Source: Brachypodium distachyon
Taxonomy: Eukaryota > Streptophyta > Magnoliopsida > Poales > Poaceae
DNA: 64,000 bases
Direction: 5' to 3'
Assembly: GCF_000005505.3 (NCBI RefSeq)
Contig: NC_016132.3
Coordinates: 42,236,914-42,300,913, forward strand
Part shown: piece by piece, positions 48,584 to 58,121 of the stretch
Layout: each line of letters opens with the position of its first letter
Position numbering within the stretch: position 1 is the stretch's first letter
Translations under genes and position numbers: made by a program
Notes under the pieces: generated by a model
Told to the model about the DNA's origin: nothing
The model's database searches: none
The model's input: only the letters and a program-made list of their open reading frames with translations

Positions 48584-49001
48584 GAAGCTGGGAGACCAAT
48601 AATCCGAACGTCGCTGCCTCCACCGTTAGGAAGCCGCCGCCAAGGACACGAAAAACATTACAAAGAAGGTACTAAAACAATGCCAGATGTTGATTCGTTG
48701 TTCCCCTCCCCTCCTGATGGCCAATAGGTTATCAAAGACGAGGGGAACCAACGAAGATGAAAATGGGATTTTTTTTTTCCTTCGGCGACTAGGGTTTCAC
48801 TCGTAACAAAAAGGAAATAAAAGCAAAAAAAAAAACGAAGAACTGAAAACTGCGCACCGAATTGGGTCGCCTAGCTTTCCACTGTCGTACCAAGCGACCG
48901 GCCACACATCCTCTGTCCAACTCCATCAAGGGGCTTGTGTCCAGCCGCCGGCCCAGACCAGCACGTTCCGTTTTGCTTAGGTGACATGGTTCGCTCAGAA
49001 T

Positions 49002-49118
49002 TACTCCCTCCGATTTTAAATTGTTGTCGAAATGTTACATGTATCTAGACACTTTGTAACAATAGATACATCCATATTTCAGCAAATTTGAGTCAAGAAT
49101 TTAAGATCAGAGGGAGTA
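49002..49118 (-). mobile_element. Stowaway MITE (family A), reverse orientation
   Basis: TA-flanked 117 bp with ends ctccctccgattttaaatt / aatttaagatcagagggag. Confidence 0.9.
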
Positions 49119-49257
49119 TTTTTTTGTTCAGGCATGGCCACGCAGTGGCATGCGACAGTCACACAGCAGGCCATGCGCAAGGTGAACGAGTGCACTTTTT
49201 TAGCCATCTGGATGTAGCCACAGTGATGTCACGATTTCAGAAGGATGCAATCGAATA

Positions 49258-49480
49258 CTACCTCCGTCCAACAATACGAGGCATATTAAGATTCGGTTGA
49301 CCAAGCCTTTGACCATAAATTACTTCATGAATATGTGACTAATGTGATCAAAATCATAATTATAAGCAAATATCTTTGAGTAAAAATATAATGGATATGA
49401 ATCTATCACATATAATTATATATTAATAGTGTAATTTGTCATCAAAATATTGATTAAAGGAAAGTTAATACGGAGAGAGT
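49258..49480. mobile_element. MITE with 'cctccgt' ends
   Basis: About 223 bp from tacctccgtccaacaatacg to agttaatacggagagagta, AT-rich inside and without coding capacity; the inverted ends are imperfect. Confidence 0.55.
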
Positions 49481-50530
49481 AGACAAGTACCAAGATAGCC
49501 AGAATATGGCTAGCACCGAGCGCCGGACAAAGGATATACCGGCACACGTGCGCGCACAAAACGGGTTGCGCTCCAGGTCCAGGATAAAGACATGTCACAT
49601 GGTCGCGCACAGAGCAGAGTGGGATCGATGGAAAAGCCGTCGAGCTCATGTGCATGGCTTTCTCTTTTTCGAAAGGAATTAACGAGAGAGAAATCGTCAG
49701 CCGATGGTGTTAACAGTGCCCGCCGTTTCTTGGAGGCTTGCTCACAAGCACAAGTGCATTACGATAAAATCGGCAGCAAGATTATTTAATCTTCTCGGCA
49801 TGATTAGTACTACCGTGAAAGGATATGTCGACTTGTTGTGGAAATACACGACGGGAATTGAAGCTAGCACACGTCGACGTGCCAAAATCCAAATGATATG
49901 CGAGCGAGTTGGCATGAGACATGGCCTACATAATCTATGCTTCCACGGTTAGATTTTCCGTTCGTGAAGTTGTTGTTTACCGCTCGCGTGTGTCCACACG
50001 TCACATAAAGAGTTGTGCCTTGCTTTTTATATACTCACAAGAAACAAGTTTGACGTGGCAAATACGGTTGTGTAATATCATCTGACAACTTGTTGTCGGA
50101 GAGTATGAAAATCCTGCCGTCGCCATGTACGCTCCAATAAACTACTCCTAAAAACTTAACAAACCCGGCTTGCCGGCAATCCTGGTGAGTGCTGCCAGCA
50201 CGTAAAGCGCCTATATCTATCTGACGACACGACGGTGGGCAGAGGCAAAAAGGACAGCGGTATCTCGGATTTCTCCCTCGCTGCTGCCGCCGGTCGGTCG
50301 CTTCACCACACCGCCGCTCGCTCTGCCACACAACGGGATGCCGGCCCACCCAACACGCAAGACCACACGTGTTCCGACGCCTGGAACCGGAACCAAACGT
50401 CACGGGAACTCGCGAAAAAGATAAAAAAAGAAGAGAAAAGGGAGATCAGATTAGATTAAGGGAGATAAATAAATCGTCAGAACGCAATCCACGTCACAGG
50501 CGTCACAAGTCTAGAGAAGCAAGAAACCGA
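49481..50530. other. Intergenic, no gene recognised
   Basis: Spacer between the MITE and the promoter of the acyltransferase-like gene. Short overlapping frames on both strands show no domain. Confidence 0.4.
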
Positions 50531-50533
50531 GGA

Positions 50534-50540
50534 TATAAAA
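50534..50540 (+). promoter_or_regulatory. Candidate TATA box of the GPC1-like gene
   Basis: TATAAAA lies 182 bases upstream of the ATG at 50716 and is followed by a purine-rich leader (50550-50660). Confidence 0.5.
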
Positions 50541-50715
50541 GCCGAGGAACAAGAGAGGAGAGGGCAATAATAAAAAAAATCAAAGAGAAAAAAGGGGAAG
50601 GGGAAACGAAAATAGAAGGAAAAGAAAGGTGGCGTAGAGAAAGAGAGAGAGGCATTCGTCTTCACGAGGAGACGAACTGGTCGCCGGGGGTAGCGTGCGC
50701 CTCCAAGGCTCTGAG

Positions 50716-53700
50716 ATGGGGTCGTCGGAGCTGGAGGACGAGGCGTCGGCGGCGGTGGCGGCACACGCCAACGGGGCCGCGGACGTCCGGCGTAGGGTGG
50801 GTACTACTGCTCGTCCCCCGCCGCAGCCCTATGGCGCCCGGCCGGCCGGTTTCTCTTTCCCCCCTCGATTTATTAGCTCTTTTGATTGGTTTCCTGAAGG
50901 TTTTGTCTGAATTGCATTTGTAGAGGGACCAGGCGAAGGAGATTTTGTCGAAGCAGGCCGTCAAGATCGCCACCAAGGCGGAGGAGCACGAGCGCTTCAT
51001 CTTCAAGGTCTTTTCCCTGATTCGCCCCTGCTTAATGTTGTTTTCTTTTCGTGGTACTATCGTGCTAATAGTTACTTCATCTTCAAGAAACTGTAGGGTA
51101 GTCTTTGTGCTGCTATGCTTTATCTGTTCATTTCGCGGCTAATTTCTGCGGGAATTGATTGTTTTGGGCAATGTTTTCAAACTGTTCTGTAAATAGTACT
51201 CTGGGGGCTGGCATTTTGGGCAGGAAGGGGGGGTACGGTAGTTACCAATTTGTTCATTTATTGCCTTGTGCTGGAAGTATGTACGGCCAAGATTGATGTT
51301 ATTTACCAATTTGTTCATTTATTGCCTTGTGCTGGAAGTATGTACGGCCAAGACTGTGATGTTATTTGACTGTTGGAATGTGGGGAATGCTTGGTTTTTA
51401 ATGTGCAGCTCACACACTTGATGGGTGTTCTTGGATTTGGAACATTTTGCTACCTCTTGGGTGCCAGTAAGCTATTGCCATATTAACTCTGTGGTTTTGT
51501 GCTACATCTGAAAGATGTGTTTCGTTCATATTATAATGCTCCCATTCTGTTCGCAGGACCACAGGATGTACCGTATGTGTATTGCCTGTTCTATTTCATA
51601 TTCGTTCCGCTACGGTGGATATACTACCGCTACAAGAAGTGGCACTACTATCTCCTGGTGAGTCCAATTCTGTCTTAGATTTCAATGTCCTAGAATTGTG
51701 GTATACCAGAAATATACTTGCAAAGGACATTTGTTAACTTCAGCATCTTAGTTGCGCCAATTTCGTTGTTACATGTAGCACCTTAGTATCATCGTTATCT
51801 CAAGTTTCCTGTTCAACCATCACGGTGTGTCAACATTAGTATGTGTTGTAATAAGGATGATTGGAAATAATATGACATATACTATGCTGACTTATGCAAA
51901 AGACATGTTGTCATGTATCTTGATTTCATATGTTTTCTGTCATTTAATACGCGAGAACTCAGTTCTACTCATATGTAGTACTGGGGATTTTAATGCATTA
52001 GGAATTTCCCTTTAACTGATGAATGGTGTGCTTTATGGCTTGTCCAAGGTTCCAAGCCAACATTATAATTCTATTTCGTTCTGCAGTTTAATTGGTTCCT
52101 TCTGTTTATTGCAAGTTTGCTTGATACCAGATTCATGCTTCTTGTGATTTATTACATTACATTTCTCAACCATTTGCTTGTGTGTGATGCTATAGTGCAT
52201 CAGTAATGACTCCACTGTGTTACAATCATGGATGTATTCTGCAGGACTTCTGCTACTATGCCAACACCTTTCTCCTTGTCATGATTCTCTTCTATCCAAA
52301 GGATGAAAAGCTTTTCATGGTTTGCTTCTCATTTGCAGAGGTATGAAAAGTAGTCTTGTGGTTTTCCTCGTTTCTGATCCATTCCTATAATATCCGTGCA
52401 ATCATCAATTTTGCAGGGTCCGCTTGCTTGGGCATTGATTGTCTGGCGCTGCAGTTTGGTGTTTAGCTCATTCGATAAACTTGTTAGTGTCCTGATACAC
52501 CTTTTGCCTGGTAAGTTAATGCATAGGATCAGGAGGGATGAACTTTTGGAATTATCTAAATATTATGTTTGCTGAAACTACATGACTAATGCGGGGGGCA
52601 TAATCTATTGAAGCTTTATGCTGGCCACTTTGTCATCATGTCTCCTATTTGTATCTAACATATGCGTATGATGCTAACGTTTTAACTCGTGATTCCTTAA
52701 ACCTGTGCATCCTTTGTTAGTGTAGCTGAGCTTCTGTACATCTTAGCCGTGACAACTTTTGAACTGGAGTACTGATGTCAGAAGAAGTCCTGACAATAAA
52801 AACATTGAAATGGTCAACATTTAATATGAGCTTAACTAAAAAATTTACAAGGGGGGCTTAAGTTTAAACTGTAGTAGATAAGGGCTCTCAGTTTGAAGTT
52901 TGATCTGGAATATGATTAAGGTATTCTCAGATTTTTGGGGTTATGCTGCCATTGTTTTAGTCATCCAGCAGTTGTTACCAAATTTATTGAGTTTACATTA
53001 CTGAAAAGATGGCTCTTACAGGTATAGTTTTGTTCACTATCCGGTGGTGGAACCCACAAACATTTGCTGCCATGCATCCAGAAGGAAGAGCAGCCAGAGT
53101 CACATGGCCATATGTGGAGGACAAATCATACCTGTGGACATGGCTATTTGTTGTTCCTCTGGCTGCTTACACCTTGTGGCAACTTATGTACTTCCTGATA
53201 GTCAATGTGCTGCGTCGGCAAAGGCTGTTAAGGGATCCTGAAGTCATGACATCATACAGGTACATCCTTGTATTTCTTGGTGCGGTATACTGTATACCTA
53301 TGGGATCTAGAATGGATTGCTTATATATTTGTACCGTTGCATACCAGCTATTGACTTTGAGAAATAAACTCAGTAGATCTAGGGAGATGATACGGAAATT
53401 TTTCGGTTGGTTACATGGATACTTTGCACCTACCTATGCCGCACTGTGTATGCCAATGTCGCTGGTTGATCACTGGAGAAGTTACATCTCCACGGAGAAA
53501 TGAGAATACCCAAATTTGAGTAAAAAAGAAGTCACACCCACACTTCCCACCAGTTGCTAAGCTCCGACCATTTGCATCTAGTTTCCAGTTGTAGTTCTAG
53601 TTTCCTCCCATCTTCTTTACTTTCCCTAAGTTTCTATTTATGTTTACTGAATTTTCCCATTGGAGCAATCCAATAATTTATCCTTGTTAAAATTTTGGCA

Positions 53701-54062
53701 GGGAGTTGTCAAAGAAAGCACAGAAAGCAAACAACATCTGGTGGAGGCTGAGCGGATTGCTTGGTGACAAGAACCGGCCGCTGATGTACATACTGCTTCA
53801 GGCACTGTTCACGGTGGCAACATTGGCTTTTACAGTCCCCATATTCCTTTCATACCGGTTGCACTGGATCTTCCAAATACTTAAGGTGTGTGCAGCCACA
53901 TGGAATGGTGGAAGCTTCATCCTGGAGGTGATGCCTAGGCAGGTGGTCCAGAAGGAGAAGAAGAAACGTGAGATGAAGCCCACTGAAGAGGCGAACTCGA
54001 AGGAACACATAGACGATCCGTTGGGTAACCGCCAGCACATAGCCGAGAAGCAAAGTCAGTGA
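50716..54062 (+). CDS. GPC1: Glycerophosphocholine acyltransferase (DUF2838 / Gpc1 family)
   Basis: Eight exons: 50716-50796, 50924-51007, 51409-51466, 51557-51657, 52245-52340, 52417-52510, 53022-53259, 53702-54062; all GT-AG and in phase, 370 residues. A soluble N-terminus with a [20 protein letters not shown] helix precedes about eight hydrophobic segments. Family marks include [56 protein letters not shown] and [19 protein letters not shown], then [19 protein letters not shown]. The tail is Lys-rich and charged. The yeast Gpc1 family acylates glycerophosphocholine to lysophosphatidylcholine with acyl-CoA, a step of phosphatidylcholine remodelling at the endoplasmic reticulum. Enzyme role here is by family, not proven. 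The frame of exon 7 stays open for 244 bases into intron 7 (to 53503), but exon 8 is clearly homologous, so this is an intron. The ATG is the first in the leader. Confidence 0.9.
51244..51365 (+). repeat. 61-bp tandem duplication in intron 2
   Basis: accaatttgttcatttattg and the following bases to gtacggccaaga occur from 51244 and again from 51305, a period of 61 with almost no divergence, so the duplication is recent. Confidence 0.9.
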
Positions 54063-54821
54063 TGGAACATGGTGGAAGATTAGATTTTGCTGGTTACTGA
54101 TACCATCATGTTACATTCTGCGTTCTGTGCAAAAAGTAGCTAGTCATGGATTGTGGGACATTTGAGGGCCGTTCTTGGTGGGATCTCTAGGTAGTTTGGA
54201 CTTATCACCACCATAGCTGTGATGCGTGGGAGTTTTTGATATGGCCAAAGGAGGTGGTTCAAGTGACACCAGAGCATTCTATGCGAGTTTTGTCTGTAGT
54301 GTTTTCAATGGGTTGCAAGCATGCTTTAAAATTACATTTTCCCATGATCCGGTTTGGGTGGAATGCTCTGATCAAATGAGTTTGTGCAGTTGCTGTGTGA
54401 TCAGTGTAGTGTAGGTGTGTTACTGTTTCTCCTTCATAACGTGTGTATTATGACGAGGGTTCATGTTTTGTTGCAAAGGAAGCAGAGACCTGGAATTTGC
54501 TCTGTATACCTGGGTCACCATGACGAAGCAAGACCTCACAACGGCACAACGCCAAGAGAAGTCCAAAATGTCATTGCCCACTGCCCAGCATATCATGGTC
54601 AGCTGAGCTCGGCACAGAAAATATACTATGGCCACATACATCTGCATCTGCATTTTCGGACGAACGAAAGAACACTTGTTTTCCTAATTACACAGAGCAT
54701 CCACAGCAAGCACGTAATCGCAATTTCTTGAGCAATCGCGCTTGCTTTGCATGATGCATAACTGCGAGTGGTGATCGTTTACTCAGAGCATACTAGTTGC
54801 CATTTGCCAATCGCCATGATG
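54063..54821. other. 3' flanks of two convergent genes
   Basis: The 760 bases between the converging GPC1-like (+) and DUF1118 (-) stop codons. It should hold both 3' UTRs; no additional gene or repeat is recognised. Confidence 0.5.
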
Positions 54822-55481
54822 CTAATCCGCTTCCTGCAGCCCGTCGAGCACGACGGAGCCGACGAACAGCCCTGCGGCGCCGGCGGCGAAGAGCGTGGCG
54901 ACGACCGTCTGGAGCGTGACGAGCAGCGAGGAGTCGTCGGGCACGAGGACGACGGTGCCGATGGCGGCGACGAGCAGCGGCAGCGAGAGCGAGGCGAGCA
55001 CGGCGGGGGACACGGTGGCGGCGGTCTCGACGAGGCTGAGGAGGCCCAGGTCCTCGGCCTTGGAGAGCAGGCCCAGCTTCTCCAGCGAGGAGAGCGTGAC
55101 GCCCAGCTCCTCCGCCTTGGACAGCAGACCGGCCTTCTCCACCGTGCTCAGCACCTTGCGCTTCTCCAGCTTCTTGAACACGTCCACGGAGGCCTCCTCG
55201 CTCCCCTCCGCGAAGATCCCCGCCCCGAACCACTGCTTTGACCACCCCTCGTCGTACTTGTTCACCTGAGCCATACCCCGAACGCGAACCCGCAGTCAGT
55301 CAGCGACCAAACCCAAGACGAGAGAAACTTTGCCAGAATCAACAGACTCGATTACCTTGTTCTTGGGAGCCATGGCCGTGACCTTGAAGTGCCTTCTCGA
55401 CTTTGTGGTCGGCAGCAGGCCCGGCTGGGACAGGCAGGACGAAGAGCAGCAGCCGGAGAATGCTGCTGATATCGCAGCCAT
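54822..55481 (-). CDS. Chloroplast thylakoid DUF1118 protein, RIQ1/RIQ2-like
   Basis: Two exons on the minus strand, 55481-55356 and 55265-54822, give 189 residues with an in-phase GT-AG intron. The first about 40 residues are rich in Ser, Ala and basic residues with few acids (AAISAAFSGCCSSSCLSQP, TTKSRRHFKVTA), typical of a chloroplast transit peptide. The mature part begins YDEGWSKQWFGAGIFAEGSE, then repeats with Leu/Lys/Glu (KVLSTVEKAGLLSKAEELGV, SLEKLGLLSKAEDLGLLSLV), and ends with two hydrophobic helices (LASLSLPLLVAAIGTVVLV; VVATLFAAGAAGLFVGSVVL). This is the DUF1118 layout; the Arabidopsis members RIQ1 and RIQ2 are grana proteins that affect LHCII organisation, grana stacking and non-photochemical quenching. 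The coding region is strongly GC-biased, so both strands show long shadow frames. The ATG at 55481 is chosen because it starts the transit-peptide-like part. Confidence 0.88.
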
Positions 55482-56479
55482 TTCCGCCTCTTGCACGCTC
55501 CCCTCCTCTCTTCTTTCTCTGGTGATATGAGGAAACCAGAGAGATCCCAGGCTCGTTTGCTTATGCTTTTTTCTTCTTCTCCCGATGAGGGAACAGAAGA
55601 AATCAGAATGTGGCCGCTATTAGCCGCTTATCTTCGGGATGGCCCCGCGGGCTACGAGATCAAAACTGAGCCACAGAAAATTCCATGGGGGATGTGTTAC
55701 AATGTCAGCGTTGGATCTCCATACGGTCAGCTGTCCAGACACCTCAGCGGTTCAGCCAGTTGGAAGATCGAACCGTTGAGACAGGAATCTTTACTCTTGG
55801 TAAGCATTGTTACAGCGGAATCGACAGGGAAAAATACCTATGAATATATAATCACAATATAATAATTAGACTATGCACCAATGCTAGTATTAAAGCTTGA
55901 CCATGAGCTTTGCTAGATTTGAACTAGGAAACTGGTTACGGTTGAAAAAAGAAGAACTGGAAAAAAAATGGATGGACAATCACCAGAAAGGCAGAAAATT
56001 GAGTTAGTTGTCGTCCGTTTACTCCGTTGAGGCTAAGTCATTATAATTGCGACCTGTTGTATGATACTCTCTCCTTTTCATAATTCAAGGCCTATTTCGA
56101 TTCCTTTGATCAATAATATATTATGCATATTGGATCCATTTGTGGTCCTAACTTCACCCTTTGGAGCAACAGGAGCTCATGATTTATGGATGCAATCGTC
56201 GTGCAACCGGTTGCACGAAAATATTTAGTCGGTAGGGATTATGGCGGTCCGTTAATAGACTACACGGCGCATAAGAGCTTTTTGTATTCTCTATTCCGTT
56301 AGCTGATTTTTCTATCCACTTTGTGTGATTCTTAAAATGTACTATTTTGAATGATCTTTTACAATAAATATGGTTGTAAATGTGCATCTGCTAATGCAAA
56401 GGATGGGGTATGCCCTAGAACAGTATGAAAAAACTGCTAAGCCCTCTTCCATTGTTGATTCAATAACATACCCAACAAT
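55482..56479. other. Intergenic / DUF1118 gene promoter, nothing else recognised
   Basis: A GATAAG I-box-like word lies on the minus strand at about 55628-55633, roughly 150 bases upstream of the DUF1118 start codon; I-boxes occur in many light-regulated promoters. A 123-codon plus-strand frame at 55491-55862 has no domain. The rest is featureless. Confidence 0.35.
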
Positions 56480-56545
56480 GCGAACTGAGCTTATCTCAAG
56501 TGGTTGGTTTCTTCCTGGGGCAGATCTACACCCAAGGCTACCTGG
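56480..56545 (+). repeat. Short SINE-like fragment
   Basis: The text caagtggttggtttcttcct followed by acacccaaggc resembles the head (A-box side) of the SINE-like copies downstream. The preceding ttgttgattcaataacatac also precedes the copy at 57085, so the fragment and its flank were duplicated together. Confidence 0.4.
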
Positions 56546-56864
56546 GCTATAGCCTTGGTCATGGCTCAACTATCATCTATAATCCCACTAGTATATCACT
56601 AAAAAAATATTAGGATCTAGGAGCTTTAGCTCTGGACTTTTATCCAAATTGACAAGGGCTAGTGTTCTGTTAGAGAGAGTGATTAGGTATATGGCCAGAC
56701 AGATTTGCCTTACCTTATACCTGTGTAGATTCCTTGTATATTGCATGCTAGCATGGAGATCAAGTGAGGGTGAATGTAATCTCCTGTAATCATGCGTCTC
56801 GATACAAAGTAGTTACGACTTTTTGCCATTAAAATTTAACCCCTGTCATGGCCAAATCCTAGGT

Positions 56865-57016
56865 CCGCCACTACTTTCTTGTAGTGGAACAAGCCCACCT
56901 AGTTCAAGTCCTAAGTTTGACATGGGTAGCCGCATTTATCTTGATTTATTTCAAAGTGACGTTGTTTCTTATGGTGACTTTGTCAATCTCAAGATCTGCC
57001 GGTTCAGTTTATCAAA
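56865..57016 (+). mobile_element. Au-like SINE, truncated copy 1
   Basis: Contains the tRNA-type B-box word gttcaagtcc (56902-56911) preceded by aagcccacct, then tttgacatgggtagccgcat and gactttgtcaatctcaagat. This is the order of the tRNA-derived Au SINE family found in grasses. It stops before the 3' end. Confidence 0.6.
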
Positions 57017-57084
57017 AAAAATGCAAGCCTTCTTTCATTGTTGATTCAATAACATACCCCTACATTGCAAACTGAGCTTAACTT

Positions 57085-57385
57085 AGGTGGTTAGTTTCTT
57101 ACAGTGAAACCAGCCCACCTAATTCAAGTCTCAGGCTTGTCATGGGTTGCCACATTTATTTTGATTTATTCAAGTCTCGGGCTTGTCATGGGTGGCTGCA
57201 TTTACCTTGATTTATTTTCGAGTGGCGTCGTTGCCTATGATGATTTCGTCAATCTCAAGATCTGGTGGTTCAGTATCTCGGAGGTGCTCATAAAAATAGG
57301 GTTTGCGTTCATGACTTCGTAGGGGTTGTCTGTACGTTTTTGTGAGCGCCATTGTATTTTCTCGAGATAAATAAATAACAACACG
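57085..57385 (+). mobile_element. Au-like SINE, copy 2 with internal duplication
   Basis: Starts at aggtggttagtttcttacag (A-box side), has aattcaagtctcaggcttgt, and carries a roughly 50-base internal repeat (ttcaagtctc[a/g]ggcttgtcatgg at 57121 and 57169). It continues with gatttcgtcaatctcaagat and tctcggaggtgctcataaa and ends in tctcgagataaataaataac, a SINE-like tail. Confidence 0.6.
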
Positions 57386-57415
57386 ACTGACACCCTAATT
57401 TTTAAGGGTTAATTG

Positions 57416-57858
57416 GATCTATGCCATTATAATTTCCACCGGTTGGAGATATGCCATTACAAAAACTTGATTTGGAGAAATGCCACTCTAACTTTCTTAT
57501 ATCTCTAACCATGCCATTTTGTCCAATACCATCACGTATACTGTCTAAATACATACATACATAGCTCTACACGAACAGTTTTTTTTCATCCCAAGTCAAA
57601 CAGTTCTATTCCTCTTTCTCTTATTATCCCCCACGCTCTCCTCTATCCTGACCCTAACGAATCCTAGAAAAAGTGGAGGCAGGTACTGTTGTACACGCTG
57701 AAATACATGTATTTTATGAACAGTAATTGGTCTTAAGTGGACAGAATGGCATAGTTAGAGGTACAAGAAAGTTAAATAGCCATTTTTCTAAGTCAAAGTT
57801 TTTGTAACGTCATGTTTCCGACCGGTGGAACAGAAAGGGTCATGGTTCCGATTAACCC
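57416..57858. mobile_element. Foldback MITE with ~110-bp inverted arms
   Basis: The left arm (57416-57527: gggttaattggatctatgcc ... ccaccggttggagatatgcc ... aactttcttatatctctaac) pairs with the right arm (57739-57858) read in reverse (gggttaatcggaaccatgac ... ccaccggtcggaaacatgac ... aactttcttgtacctctaac). The arms are roughly 75-80% alike by eye, separated by about 210 bases. No coding capacity. It ends about 260 bases upstream of the DDB1 start codon. Confidence 0.8.
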
Positions 57859-57890
57859 ATTTTTTAACGCTAAATCCGAATGGGCCATCG

Positions 57891-57940
57891 AAACGGACAC
57901 ACACGCGAGCCCAATCCAGCAAAAGAGGGCCTACAGCCCA
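57891..57940 (+). promoter_or_regulatory. Site II cluster upstream of DDB1
   Basis: TGGGCC at 57891-57896 and AGCCCA (reverse TGGGCT) at 57908-57913 and 57935-57940 lie 180-230 bases before the DDB1 ATG. Site II words are typical of broadly expressed, proliferation-linked plant genes. They lie just outside the foldback MITE. Confidence 0.45.
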
Positions 57941-58121
57941 GCTCGACCACCATAAGACAACCTGCCGCGCTCTCCGCAATTCCTCATTTCCTCTCCTCTT
58001 GGCTCTTGCTCCACCACCACCTCCCCGCAGCGTTCTTCGCTTCCGCTCTCGTTGCTCCTCTCCTCGCTCTTCTCCGGCGCGGGGCGTCGATCGCGGCTGC
58101 TTCGGCGTTCTGCAGGGGAAT

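Noticed and set aside
53260..53503. Extension of exon 7 of the GPC1-like gene into intron 7
   Set aside because: The frame is open, but the next exon (53702-54062) joins in phase at a GT-AG pair and holds the conserved C-terminus.
54768..55241. Plus-strand 157-codon and minus-strand 150-codon frames over the DUF1118 gene
   Set aside because: Both are alternate frames of the GC-rich DUF1118 exon; only the frame with the YDEGWSKQWFGAG family motif is real.
55491..55862. 123-codon plus-strand frame upstream of the DUF1118 gene
   Set aside because: It overlaps the promoter and leader of the minus-strand gene and has no recognisable domain or repeat in family.
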